64,000 nucleotides of DNA, taken from Antedon mediterranea (lineage: Eukaryota; Echinodermata; Crinoidea; Comatulida; Antedonidae). Of the stretch, positions 10,970 through 22,846 are shown in pieces. Made by a program: the position numbers and the translations under genes. Each line of letters begins with the position of its first letter. Position 1 is the first letter of the stretch. The DNA lies in NCBI RefSeq assembly GCF_964355755.1, contig NC_092671.1, positions 6,087,001-6,151,000 on the forward strand. The letters are read 5' to 3'. The notes under the pieces are model-generated. The model did not search any database, was not told where the DNA came from, and saw nothing but the letters and a program-made list of their open reading frames with translations.

Positions 10970-12390
10970 ATAAATAAAGGTTAACTTTTAGTTAAACCAG
11001 TTGACAAGTACTTACTTGCTACGTTTCAGCTACTTTCAGTAGCCTTGTTCACGCAAATGACGTTGACATGATGTTCTATCATTCGTCATAGTTCGGTGAA
11101 TTGCGCCACCTCTTGTCTGATGTTCAGCTTTCTGCTGGTGTCCCCCTTTGGATGCTCGGGTGTCCCTTTTTATTAAGTCATCGTAGATGTGGCCCAGTTC
11201 ATGTCCTCCCTGGTCTCTGTTGATGTTCATATTCGTTTTTCTTATCCAAATGGCTTCTTTTATTTTTTTTGATAAGTAGTGTTGTTCTTTGTCTAATATT
11301 TTTGTGTTTTCAAAATCCGGTATGTGATTTTCTATGGTGGCGTGATCTGTGATAGCAGATTTGTGTAGAGTTTTGGATTGTGAATGGCGAGCGCTCCTGG
11401 TTCGTGTCCCTACCGTATTTTTTTCCACGTCTGTTTTGTGTTCTATTATTCTTGTTTTTAATGCTCTGCCCGTTTCCCCTATGTATACCTTCTTGCAGTT
11501 GTGGAAACCTACTTGGTAGACTATACCACACTGTTGATCTTTGTCAATCTTGTCTTTAGGATGAACGAGACTTTCTCTTAATTTGTTTTTGGGAGTGATA
11601 TATGTATTTCTATTGTGCTGTTTCAATGTTCTTCTTAGCCTTTGAGTCATTCCTTCGACATATGGTAAACCAATGTTGACTTTGGATTTTTCTTTATCTG
11701 TTGTTATTTCTTTGTCTTTGTTTGCTTTTCTATGTTCCCTTTTGTCTTTAACTCTTTTAAAACTCCAGTCTGGAGGATATCCGCATGTTGATAAAGCTGC
11801 TTTTATATCACTCATTTCTTGTTTTTGTCCTTCTTCTGTTGATACGATGGATTCACACCCGGATTCACATCTGTCCACTAGGGTGTTGACTACGCTAAGT
11901 TTATGTTCGAGTGGGTGATTTGATTGAAAGTGCAGGTATTGGTCTGTGTGTGTCGTACACTGATGTTTTTATGTTACCATTGTCTTGGATAGTGATTAGA
12001 GTATCGAGGAAAGGGATGGCGTTATTTTTCATGTTCTCCATGGTGAATTTTATTGTGAAATTTACTGTCTGGTCAATGGTGTTTAGATGTTGAAGGAGTT
12101 CTTCTTCAAATCCAATTGGTACAATTGCCAGGACATCGAAATCGGTTTGATATGTGATGGTGCTGTTTCTGTGGCACGTTGTTCCAAGTCTTCCATGAAT
12201 ATATTTGCCATTATGGGGCTGACAGGACTGCCCATTGCCATTCCCTCTTTTTGTCTATAAATATCACCATTAAATGTGAAATATGTTGTGTTAAGAACTA
12301 GGAAACAGCTCCATGATGTCCTCCGTTTTCAAATTAGTGTTTAATTTTCTTTGGACTTGTTCCAGGATCTTGGTTTCTTTCAGTAAAGTA
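10970..12390 (-). mobile_element. Penelope-like retroelement remnant
   Basis: A 5'-truncated Penelope-like element on the minus strand. From 12390 down it encodes pieces of the reverse transcriptase (NTTYFTFNGDIYRQKEGMAM, GSPVSPIMANIFMEDLEQ, FEEELLQHLNTID, IPFLDTLITI), then SNHPLEHKLSVVNTLVDR, then a GIY-YIG endonuclease. The RT is broken by at least three frameshifts (near 12310, between 12185 and 12130, and near 11950). The place of the catalytic YVDD motif is damaged, reading TDFDVLAIV. Past the stop the element continues through a GAAACGTAGC motif to about 10970. Dead for reverse transcription. Confidence 0.85.
11036..11878 (-). pseudogene. Penelope GIY-YIG endonuclease, C-terminal part of the polyprotein
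   Basis: A 280-codon frame still open at the 3' end of the Penelope remnant. The GIY-YIG core lies at about residues 118-150: GIVY at 118-121, VYIGETGR at 131-138, and the conserved Arg and Glu-His that follow (RIIEHK, 143-148). The metal-binding Glu is probably E208 in KEAIWI. In autonomous elements this domain nicks target DNA for target-primed reverse transcription. The first Met is not a natural start: the frame continues upstream into the RT tail and is joined to it only through a frameshift in an (AC)n run near 11950. The uninterrupted frame suggests a fairly young copy. Confidence 0.8.
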
Positions 12391-13948
12391 AAGAAAAAAA
12401 AAATTTTTTTTAGAAAGGAAATTTCATTGAAGATGAAAATGAATCTTGAAGATGAACATATAAAGTTTGAAATATTGAATCTAAATGGCCTGCCTCATAC
12501 TTTTTATCAATATCAATCTATTATAGATGCTTGCTTTTTAAGAGATGGTTTTTGCAGTATACTGGCTTGATTAGGGGATTGTGAGAATATTACAACCCAT
12601 TTAGCCCCCGTAGGATTGCCAGAGTGCCAATACTTTAAATATCAATTGAAAAAATTGCCAAGAAAGTACTGATTATTGTTGGGCAGTATGCCATACAACC
12701 TAGAAGAATCTGTCACTACAACAGTTCATAATGCCACCATACACATTGGAGATGCTATGTGGTCACATTAAAATATGTCTAATAAATTGATCAATTTTTC
12801 AAATATTTGTGCTAGAATTGAATTTTAATTTACGTAATTGTTACTAGTTTTCACCAGCATGGTATCGGTAGGGTTGACGCCTGCGGCTGAAAGTGACCCA
12901 GTTGGATGGTTTACCGATTTAAAGACCAAATTATGAATATGTCGGTTAGTCCAGGTGCAAGGATGATTGGCAGGAACATGTGATATATTTATCAATTAGT
13001 TAACGATTTAGAATGTCATCAACTGTTGTTAAAAGAAGAAAGATTATTAGGTGGTTTTTTAAAAGTGTAGATTCTTTATTTATCATAAATTAAGCTTTAA
13101 TTAATAAGGATAATTATGGTTTGATTGATGACTACAAAACCGTACAAAAACATTTGACTAAACTAAAATTATTTTGGGGAGATTAATGATAATTAATATT
13201 TGTTGGATAATACTTTTGTCTCAGCAGTAAACATTTAGGCAATCTTAAACTGTACATCCAAAAAAGGAAAGTAAAAACTGTATTATAATGCAGATATAAC
13301 ACACTAGTGTAATATTGTATAGCAGCACAACTATTGGTACATAAATCATGCATACTTTTTTTTAAATTGAATAAAAAATAATACTGATAATTAACAATAA
13401 CATGAATTTATGAAGGAGTGGTACAGTAGCTGTATGGATAAATGTAACCCATGCATTGTGTAACTATAGGGCACTATATTTAATAGTGTACATATTTTAA
13501 CATTGCTTAGTTGATACAGTAGGCACAATTTTAATCGTCGTATCCCTGTATCGTACTAATCCATTACCATGTCTTATTTCCAAAAGTCATAGCAGACATA
13601 CTGTATGTGTTTGAAATCTTAATTGTCATCTCTGTAGGCTGTCCTGTCATTTTAATTGACAAACAAACAGAGGTATTCCAAAATAAACGTGATAATCAAA
13701 CAGCCACGTCCTTCCCATTCCTTTTCACGGCAGCCGTTAAGTGTTCCTTCATTGCGTGCCTTGTTGGAGACGACATTATCCACAGTTATTCGCAATCCAG
13801 TTGTCAATACTAATAGAGTATTCACATCGTTGTTTCTGCTATACTACCATGCCAAATGATTTAAAGAATTAGGTATACAATGAAGAGGTAGAAATTGTGG
13901 GACAGTGTTGTACTGGCACCTTCCTCAAAATCTACTTTTATTTATACT
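12391..13948. other. No recognised gene
   Basis: Short frames at 13607-13859 have no splice support. The minus strand of 13780-13700 holds a 26-codon frame starting MSSPTRHAMKEHLTAA that ends in a stop without a donor. Its origin is unclear. Confidence 0.35.
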
Positions 13949-14100
13949 TAAACTCTGTCTACACTATCAAAAAAGTGTAGTGTGCCTAAATATGATAGTG
14001 ATATGCTCAAATATGGTAGTGATATGACATCATCATGTCCACATATGGATAATACAGTATATCACATTTTTTTTAATAGTTTGATACTGTAGGCAGAGCA
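13949..14100 (+). mobile_element. MITE family M1, copy 3
   Basis: AACTCTGTCTACACTATCAA at the left and TTTGATACTGTAGGCAGAG at the right. Orientation A core with a duplicated ATGGTAGTGATATG unit. Confidence 0.85.
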
Positions 14101-15089
14101 TTATACTGCAGTATGTATATCTGTACAATGATTTCTTAGTTTAGGCTTATTTATTTGCTATGGATATTACATTATATGATCATGGTATTCCAAGAAAAAA
14201 AGAAGATATAGTAGCCTACCTATAGAAAGAAGTATTTACATAACTATAAAGACCACTTTCTTTATTCCAATTCAGCAAATTTCATCCTTGGTTAAATTGA
14301 ATCAAATATGTTTAAAACAAGATATAAAAATAAATAAATAAGAATAAGATACCAACCAAAATGTAATGATCCCTGTATAAAAACACTATACTTATTGTCA
14401 TGCTTTATGCATTATAATATATGCATTATTATTATTATTAATTTGTTTTAGGTTGTAATTAGACCTACGGGCTATTCATAAATTGTATTTTTAAGTAGCA
14501 TATACTTTGGCTTGTTTTACAGATATATACTGTAATAAGCTATAATAATTTTACCTGATCATAATATTAAATGAAATTAAACCTGTACTGTACGTTTACA
14601 AATGCAAACAAATTTCAAGTGCAAATTTATTTAAACGTCAATGATTTTTATTGTATTTCGTGAGATAAACCCTAATGAGTTTGGCTTTGGCATGAATCTT
14701 CGTTAAGCACTCTAGTTGACGTTTGCTGGTGGCCGCTATATTGCACCTATTATCTGTGACCCTGACTGGATAATATAGCAATCGGAAAATAATTATATCG
14801 ATATTATCGTTAAATGCATTATTATGGGTATAATTAGTAAATAATAATATATGCTATTAGACATGTTCAATGTTATATTAGTCCAATGAGGTTTGAATGA
14901 CTGTGAAGAAGGAATCAAATTATCTTAAAAGTCATTTATGTCACGTTAAATTGATTCTATGTTGAAGTACTTTTGTTATGATTTTATTTACTTTGCAGTA
15001 TTTACTGACTGAATACGTGTGGAATTAAAGACATGTTATTTTTATTTACAGACAGTGAATAGAATGAATCACTATTTGTTTTATGTTCA

Positions 15090-15660
15090 AACATGTACAT
15101 TCTATGAGCCAAGTAATGTTATTTCTGCAATTATTACAGTATATACTGTACAGCATTCTTTTGTAAAACCAGTATATTATCGTCTTGATGATATAGGTTA
15201 AAACATAATATGATAAATTATAGCATAAATAAAAAACTGTACACTCTATGAGCCGATTAATGTTATTTCTGAATTTATTTATATTAATTTATATACCCCA
15301 TTCTTTTGTAAGTCAGTTTATTGGCGTCTTGATATATAGTAGGTTAAAACATAATAAATAATAGGATAAATTAAAAAAATAGTCCTTTGTTTACTAATAT
15401 AAAATTTAAAGAGGTTTTTTTATATCCTGAATTACTCATCATATTATAATATATAGTATATTGCAATTATATTATATACCCTATTCTTTTGTAATGTGAA
15501 ATAAGTTTATTAGTGTCTTGATATAGGTTAAAACATATGATAAATTATAGTACTATATAAATTAAAAAGTGTAGTCCTTTTATTACTAATATAAAATTTA
15601 AAGAGATTTTTTTAATCCTGAATTGCTCATCGTATTATAATATATTACTAAATTATATTT
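15090..15660. repeat. Imperfect tandem repeat, three units of about 145-185 bp
   Basis: TGTACATTCTATGAGCC (15094) recurs as TGTACACTCTATGAGCC (15238). ATTCTTTTGTA recurs at about 15160, 15301 and 15483, each followed by GTCTTGATATAGGTTAAAAC. ACTAATATAAAATTTAAAGA recurs at about 15395 and 15584. It is a locally amplified AT-rich unit with drift between copies. Confidence 0.7.
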
Positions 15661-16357
15661 TATACTAATTCGTAGGAGAGAATATTGATCTGAATGTAAA
15701 AACACAGTGGGAAGCATGGGCATGAATTTCAATAGAATTGGGTCACTATTCCTATTTAAAGGTATTATGTTCATTGAGGCAAATAAATTAAGGATTGAAA
15801 TTTTGGATGCTTTGTTTGTATGCTTATTGTTAGATATGTCTCCCTGAAAAAATAATTGTTAAATGAAAAAACTATTGTTTGTTAAATATGCCATTTTCAT
15901 CACTTTGAATGCACTAATTTTCTGCAGCTCCTAATTTAGTGAAATTCATAGATTTAGGCTATACAGTACATCTGATATTCAGTGGTGTGACATTTTACTG
16001 TTTGCGTACAGATAGTGAGCAGTCTTGGGAATTCAACCTGTGTGTAGATTTCCTGTTTATAAAAATAAGTATATTAACTTAAGGTAGGTCTTTAGTCATC
16101 ACAAAATAGTTAATTTTTGTTTATACTAGCTTTGTTTTTTAGCAATGGTCCTACACTAGGTCCTGAGCATGTAAAAAAAAGCAGTTATTATAGTGATTAG
16201 CTTCATAGGGAGTGATTGCTCAAGAAGTTGAAAATGTGAATCGATTAGAGTGGTGTATAGAAAGGTGTTAATTTAGTGTTTGTATTGGGTATTGATGCAG
16301 CAATTGAGGTGACTTGTCAAAAATCTGAATGGAAAACCATATACCTGTTTGATCTAA

Positions 16358-17054
16358 GGGCCTGTTCGTAGGGGTTGAAAATACCAGCTTATTCCCGATT
16401 TCCGTTCGCGTGATCCAATTAACTTTTGCCTCAGGCTACAAAAAATTCGAGGCAAAATGTTCACCAAATTTGCAGGTTATTTCAGCGATAATCCAATTAT
16501 ACTCGGCCTTCGAGGATAATAAATCTCCGATAGAGGCAATGTGTCAAATTTTGACAAACGTTCGCTGCCTAGGCCCGTCATTTCTCCTACGAAGCTCTTC
16601 CATACACGCTTCGAGAGCGATCGTCAGCTGGTGCTGTCCTTGTGGGTGTAGACCGCTTAGTAGACCTAGCTGGTCGGTGGTGTTTCGTGTAACATTGGGC
16701 TCAAATTCTTTGTCAAGGAGTAAAATAATGGTCGTCAGGAGAAGGCATATTTCGGCAGGATTATCGGCGTTAAGAGGCATAAGGTTTGTCGCAAGGATAA
16801 GCAGTGTAAAAGGTAGCAAGTAATTGTTATTGTAAAGAAAGATCGCGAGTAAAAAATATACAACACGAAACTAGCGTGCGAAAATGGGGTCGTAGGTTGT
16901 AAAGACAACTGACCTTAAAACGTAATTTCCGGTTTGTGATTCGTCGATTAAGCAAATAAGCGGTTAAATATTTCAAGTACGAACAACGCTCAATTTATAA
17001 CCCGAGGCATGGGTGAAATTAAGCGCTTATTTTAACCACCGTACGAACACGACC
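16358..17054. mobile_element. PIF/Harbinger-like non-autonomous element (697 bp)
   Basis: The ends are GGGCCTGTTCGTAGGGG and, on the other strand, GGTCGTGTTCGTACGGTGG, flanked by TAA on both sides (16355-16357 and 17055-17057). GGGCCTGTT termini with a 3-bp TAA duplication fit PIF/Harbinger. The interior is richer in GC and CpG than its surroundings. A 91-codon minus frame (16819..16544) may be a transposase relic, but I cannot identify it. Confidence 0.7.
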
Positions 17055-17550
17055 TAAATTTGAACAATGCATTAGACAAGTCATACACAGGTAAGCTGAG
17101 ACCTACAGTACAGTACATTAATATATCATCATCATTTATATTGAATGTCTTGTAGTGAGTGAATCTATAAAACTATTCTGACTGATCTGGTAATGGTAAT
17201 TCTTTTGAAGTTTAATGATGTGAGCAGTTTTTCCTTAAAATGTATTTTGTCAAGATATGCCTGTTGAGCTTTATAAGCCTGTGTTGGTTATGCATTGCAC
17301 AAAAGTACAATGTCATCACAGTTGTGGACCTGATAAGTTTATAACAAACGAACAGCGAACAGTTTTTCCTTAAAATGTTACTGTGTGTAATATGTATTCG
17401 TCCGGGCCTGTTGAGCTTTATATGCCTGTGTTGGTTCTGCATTGTTCCACATTTGCAAAAAGTACAAATGTCATCACAGTTGTGGATCCGACAAGTTTAT
17501 AATACTGTACACATACCATAAGGTTAATGTCATTTTCAACTATTGATATT

Positions 17551-18319
17551 GGCCCTGTTTCTGCTGCCAAGAAAATACCGTATTTTATACGGTATTTTTT
17601 TAATACCGTATATATACCGTATTTTTTTAATACCGTATATATACCGTATTTTTTTGGCAGCAGAAACTGCGCTCATATTTTTCCTACAAAATGTGTGGAT
17701 AAAATACGGTATTTACAAATTTATACCCTATTTTTGTACCCTTTTCTGCTGCCAATAAAAAATACCGTATTTTCTGTCGCTGTCAGCTGTTTTACACACG
17801 TGTATAGATATATTCCGCGAAAATGTGGAGCGAAAACGTCACAGTATTGACTATATAATTCTGTGTGGGGAAGGAGGGGGTGGGGAAGCTCAAATGTCCG
17901 GCCAACTAAAAGGTAATAAAAGGGACAACCACATTTATAAAGACATTTCTAACAAAATAAAGCAGGAGTACGGAATAGACTTGTCTCCAAAGCAAGTAAA
18001 CTCAAAGCTGAAGAGCCTGCGAAAGCAGTACAACATTGCAAAAGACAATAACTCGGGGAGGGAACGAATTACTTGTCCCCATTACATTGTTTTCTGTGCT
18101 CTCACAACATCTCTATAACTAGGGCAAGGCTGTTGAAAGTGAGACGTAAAACTTCCTTTATTGTGACTTTTAATTATCGACCAAATAAATGAATGGCAAT
18201 TTGGGTAAAAAGGATGAAATTTAACACGACCACCCAAGAAGTATTGTTAGCAGAAACGGGGTACTAAAAAATACCGTATTTTATACCGTATTTTGAGCAG
18301 TTGCAGCAGAAACAGGCCC
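17551..18319 (+). mobile_element. PIF/Harbinger-like element with Myb-like gene relic (769 bp)
   Basis: Terminal inverted repeats GGCCCTGTTTCTGCTGC and GGGCCTGTTTCTGCTGC are flanked by ATT on both sides (17548-17550, 18320-18322). The interior contains a Myb/SANT-like coding relic and clusters of ATACCGTAT. Copies of the terminal GGCAGCAGAAAC word also occur inside (about 17654 and 17745), so the left end itself looks like a folded or nested repeat. Confidence 0.75.
17823..18118 (+). pseudogene. Myb/SANT-like (Harbinger second protein) fragment
   Basis: The frame reads GQLKGNKRDNHIYKDISNKI, KQEYGIDLSPKQVNSKLKSL and RKQYNIAKDNNSGRERITCP, the trihelix/Myb-like DNA-binding domain that Harbinger elements encode alongside the DDE transposase. 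The natural start is probably the ATG at 17823 (MWSENVTVLTI), which hits a stop and needs a frameshift to enter the main frame. The protein ends shortly after the domain. It is a broken copy within the element at 17551-18319. Confidence 0.75.
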
Positions 18320-18696
18320 ATTGACTGTCCCGTGAATTGCTTATCCAAAATATGTCAGCTAACATACACTAGGGCATTGCACACAACTGTCATTTTGTAA
18401 CATGATTAGATGAGAACAACCCATCAGGTCAATATTTCAACAATTTCTGTGATACATGCAATTGTCATCTATGTGTAATATTGATATATTGCAAATGTCT
18501 TTAAGTTCAAGTTTTTATTTATTTTGCTTGCGTCATTAGAATTTAGAATTATATTAATAAACATCTGATAAGGATGAATGATGGTTGTAAACTTGATTTG
18601 ACAAGTATATCATCAATTATACATTTATAATAAATTATACATTTATTAATGCATGTCATGAAATATTATGTAACTGTTCTGTCATCAATGAGCGTT

Positions 18697-18862
18697 TTAT
18701 ACCACACTAGACTAGTACATCTTTCGAGACGAGTAGGGGGTGACCCCGGTGTATTAGTACATCACAGCCACTGATCACCAACTGGGCCCTCTGGGAGACC
18801 AGTCTTTTACTGAAGAGGTTACCCGGTATAAATATATATTTCAATCAATCAATCAATCAATA
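18697..18862 (+). repeat. Retroelement 3' end with (AATC)n tail
   Basis: Ends GGGCCCTCTGGGAGACCAGT, TTACTGAAGAGGTTACCCGG, TATAAATA and then an (AATC)n microsatellite. This resembles the shared 3' end of a LINE/SINE pair. A shorter relative, CAGCTGGGCCCTCC, is at about 27812-27850. Confidence 0.5.
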
Positions 18863-18949
18863 TGCTTCCCTCTCTACCATAAACTTAGAAGAAATCGAGT
18901 TTTGTCTTTTGTAATATTTTTTTTATAATGCAAGTTTTTATTTTTTTAA

Positions 18950-19145
18950 ATTGTTTTTATTTCATACGCATCCAACAGCGAACAAATCGCCAATTACAGG
19001 ATGGATAAACCAATTATAGTTTACCATGCTTGAGGCTTTAGGGAGTGGAGGGAGTTTAGTTAAAAATCTGGCACTAGGTCAGGATTGAACCATGGACCCT
19101 AGGATTCGTAGGCAAGTACATTAACCACCAAGCTACAGCTCCACT
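18950..19145 (-). mobile_element. tRNA-derived SINE, minus-strand copy
   Basis: On the minus strand the head is tRNA-like: A-box region GTAGCTTGGTGGTTAATG and B box GGTTCAATCC. The tail reads TTTATCCATCCTGTAATTGG and CGCTGTTGGATGCGTATGAA, followed by T/A-rich sequence. The same head and tail occur at 33291-33533. It is not a functional tRNA: the cloverleaf is not complete. Confidence 0.7.
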
Positions 19146-19214
19146 ATGCTTAAATACATTATACAGTTTGATGGTTTGCATGGCAAAAAAATCAATATGC
19201 TGTTTTATGATATG

Positions 19215-19412
19215 GGGAGCTTTCCATTTTCGACGACGACTGGCGACCAAACAATGTCATGCTTGTTCATTGTGTGCATTTGGAGATATTGGGACGCGTG
19301 TCCTCGCTTCTCATCTCGACACAGGTTTGATGGTTTCTAGGTCCAGCCGACAGCAGACGACACATTGATTGACTTAACCTAGGTCCTCAGTCGTCGCAAA
19401 TCGAGAGCTCCC
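19215..19412. mobile_element. MITE with GGGAGCT ends (198 bp)
   Basis: The left end GGGAGCTTTCCATTTTCGAC pairs with the right end, which on the other strand reads GGGAGCTCTCGATTTGCGAC. The inverted repeat is about 25 bp. The interior is CpG-rich. The target duplication is not clear (possibly TAT). Confidence 0.6.
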
Positions 19413-20993
19413 TATTCATAACTCAGGAGTAAACTCAACAGTTTTAATTAGAACCTGATTGTGGTGTATTGCAACATTTTTATCAACCTACAATCATCAT
19501 TCCTAATAACACTGGTCTGTCGGCCAATGGCCAGTTAAATGTGTGACGGACCAGTTAAATAGTAGTACTAAAAATAAGTAGTAGTAGTAAAAAGTATGCT
19601 TGGCCAATAAAATCTCTCGAAATAACAATAATTTTACTCAATTCATCTCTTCACAATATTTCACACTTGGACTAAGTAAACAAGATTGTACCTCATTTTG
19701 ACTTTTTAAAAGTTAATTGAATGCCGCTTCCTTATAGGCCCATATTCTATGACCAGTAATTGGAGTGGACCAGTAAAATTAGAATTTTACTGGTTCTCTT
19801 GTCTAGTTAAAAACACCTTAACCCGCTGTACAATAAATTATTTTATAATTTTGCTTAATTCAAACCATTTTTTTTTTATTTAGAAGAAAAAGATCATCTT
19901 TGTTGTAATATATTTGTAACAAGAGATATTGTTACTGAATTTATCTATTAGTAAATAAGTTATTCAGTATGTTTAAGATTAATATTTTAATAAATAATTA
20001 TAAAATGTATAATGAAAGATCATTTCTCAATAATGTTTGTCCTTCTGTGTCTGTGACGATGACGCAAATTGCGCTATGATTTATCGGCTTGAAAGGTATA
20101 ATTTTGCATCTGGGAATCTCCAAAGTTTGCTAATATCAACCTTAAAACATGCAGTGCATGAAATAATATAGTTATTGAATTATTAATGATTGCCAGTGGG
20201 GTCATAAATGTAACATTTATTGTTTATTTCTTAATTTGATATGCAGATTAATAGTTGTTAGTCGTGTAAATATTGTTTGTGTATAGACAAAAGATGGTTG
20301 TCCTTGATTTTGATATTACACATGTTAATGTAATATATTGTTAGGTTCGTTGTTTTATTGAAATCAAATAGCAGTGATAAATTGCTTTTATTTAAAAAGC
20401 ACAGACAAACCACAAAACAAGCAAGCCAAACGTCGTCCGCAGGAGCAGCGTCTCTGTCCTCAATGAGACAGAGAAGTGCTAAATGCTAAATCCATGTGGT
20501 TTATAACCAGATCGACTATATTTTTGTTTTCTAAGGTATAAGACACTGCTCTTGTTTCCACTGGGTTGAAGGAAGTACAGTATCATAAACTTGATTCAGT
20601 ATTAGGAAATATAATAATTAATTATAATTTAAAACAGTTAATATGATGTTGTTGCTTACATATTGATATTGTTCCCCATTTTCTTTACATTTATTCTTGT
20701 AGTTGCTATACAATTGTTTTTGTGTGTATACGAAATAGATTAATAACTACACTATTTTGGAACTTAAAGGAAACAAAACTATAATGTTTATTATGAAGGA
20801 AATTGATTGTTTATATTAAAGTAGTATTATAGACTTTTTATATACAGTAGAGTGACTATACTATTTCTAGTTTGAAATTGAGTGAGTATAGAACAACCTA
20901 CAGTACAGGCCTGTAATTCCATTGTTTATATTGGAATCAAGGCAAACTACTACTATAATATTGATCCAAATTATTATAACTGTAAAGATGAAT
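19413..20993. other. AT-rich stretch with one CpG-bearing patch
   Basis: No gene is recognised. A patch at 20419-20490 is unusually rich in GC and CpG and sits between a CACAG and a GTGGTTT. It could be a non-coding 5' exon of the SLC1A gene or a regulatory patch, but nothing decides this. Confidence 0.3.
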
Positions 20994-21102
20994 TAAGCTC
21001 TCCTTACACTATCAAACTAGTTTGACAAAATGGTTTGATGTGCCCAAAATATGGTAGTGAGACGCCTAAATATGGCAATGATATGACATCATCATGTCTT
21101 TA
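20994..21102 (+). mobile_element. MITE family M1, copy 4 (truncated)
   Basis: It begins TTAAGCTCTCCTTACACTAT and runs through the orientation A core to ATCATCATGTC. The right inverted end is missing. Confidence 0.75.
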
Positions 21103-21289
21103 TAGAAACTGTAGATTTCAGAGAATAAAAATGGAGTTATTACAAAAATACTACTTTTAATTGTTGTCTACAGAATATATTAGTAATAATATCATTTTTG
21201 TTAAATGTTTCAAATTATTTGTTTATAGTATTAGGTGATTTAGTATTGAGTTCCTTTCCTCTTTCTTTTCGCTTTCTTTTAATTTTCTT

Positions 21290-22846
21290 TTTGGTTATCC
21301 GCAACGAAGTTGCAGGATAACCTCTTGTGATTGTACGAAATCATTCTGTATGATTTTTGTGTAACGCTTTTCTCTAAAACTCGCAAACATAACATTTCGG
21401 TAACTATCTTAACATATTGACATTTACGTAACGTCGTCAAGCGAAGCTTTTCATGACGTTTACAATTGCGCAACGTGACTTAACGATTTTGTCGTATTTA
21501 ACATAGCTCGACAACCAAATAACATTTCAACTTGAAACTTTGCAAAAGTTTAATTTATATCATGCGCTAACTTTCTGTTGAAAAAAAATTGCGTGTTTTA
21601 CACAAAGTTATGCGCGCACGCGCATTTAAAATTTCAAAATGCGCAAAATTAATTTATAATCAACTTTCTACGCGTTTCATGTCGTTTTAAGCATGTCAAA
21701 AATTCCCACGCGTGCGCACATTTTTACGTGTGCGGTGCGCACGTAGTATTGAAAACGTACTTTTTTCGCGTGATTTATATTTTTTCAGCCTTTTCTAGTA
21801 ATTTTACCAAATTTTAAACAATTTCGACTTAAAGATACGTCATACGAGCACGTCGAATTGGACAATTTGCGCGCGTTTTTTATGAAAAGGTTAAAAAATT
21901 CGTTTAAAATATGCCTTTTTTTAAACAGTCGTAATTTCTAAACTAGACGGTCAACTTTTTGTGGATGGCATATTCTGGAAGTAGATGAGTTGTAGATATC
22001 GGATCAGGTATTAATATGGCTAACCGGACATTGTGACGTCATCGTATGGCCACGCGAATATAAAATTTAGGATTTTTGTATCTTTCGTCATAGCTCATCA
22101 CATTGAATAGAGCGCATCTCCACTTATCCGTTTTCCATTTTCACCCCGATTTTGATTTTGTCTAGGTCAATCAAGTATCTTTCGCATGAATTAAAAATAT
22201 TTTAATTTTTTTGACGTCATCATGCCTAAAAATTTAAATCACGTGTGGCATTAATTTCATCTTTACAGTAAATTTTAATCTGTTATAGCTCGTAAGAATA
22301 AAATGTGATAATCACGATTAAAATTTTTTCTGGAAGCTATTGGATTGTAGATACGAAATTATGTAAAAATGTTGCCAATCGGATGTTGTGACGTCATCAT
22401 ATGGCCAGTTAAATAAAAAAGGTCGTATTTTCATCTTTTGCGTCATAATTCATTACATTTAAAAGAGCGCGCATCAATATTTCACGTATTCAAATTTCTT
22501 CTACACGCTAATACGTTGTTGCTGAGATAATTTCCTTTCGGAATTGCTACCTTTGCGTTTCATTTTAAAACCGTCAACATGTAAAAAATTGCAATAAATA
22601 GCGGGTCCCGTAATTTCACCTATTCTACACTGTATGTGATATGGATACAGATTATACTTTGTATATACTATATATGAATTTAAATAATAAAATTCAGCAA
22701 TAACAACATATCATATTCTTCAGTTCAGGTCATAATGCCAACGTGAACACTTCCTTTTGTCCTCAACCTATCCCCTTATATGTTAATGTTGCACCACTTG
22801 CGCGGCGGATAACCAAACTCGTCAAAGTGACGAGTTACATGTCTAG
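21290..22846. mobile_element. Helitron-like non-autonomous element (about 1.55 kb)
   Basis: The left end has a hairpin GGTTATCCGCAAC/GTTGCAGGATAACC. The right end repeats GCGGATAACC and then has a hairpin ACTCGTCA/TGACGAGT, followed six nt later by ACAT-GT-CTAG and T. A short 3' hairpin just before CTAG|T is the Helitron terminus pattern. The interior is CpG-rich (GCGCGCACGCGC-type words) and repeats TGTGACGTCATC twice (about 22034 and 22389). No Rep/helicase frame is present. The exact 5' boundary is uncertain. Confidence 0.55.

Noticed and set aside
11310-11918. Other frames overlapping the Penelope endonuclease on both strands
   Set aside because: Shadows of the GIY-YIG frame.
16410-16823. 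137-codon plus-strand frame inside the first Harbinger-like element
   Set aside because: It runs through the element without recognisable motifs; its Ser/Arg-rich composition is typical of a shadow frame in GC-rich DNA.
19081-19145. tRNA gene on the minus strand
   Set aside because: A and B boxes are present, but the cloverleaf is incomplete and a SINE tail follows; same structure elsewhere in the window.
20414-20515. Possible non-coding exon or CpG patch upstream of SLC1A
   Set aside because: Splice-like borders exist, but the frame stops and nothing links it to the gene.
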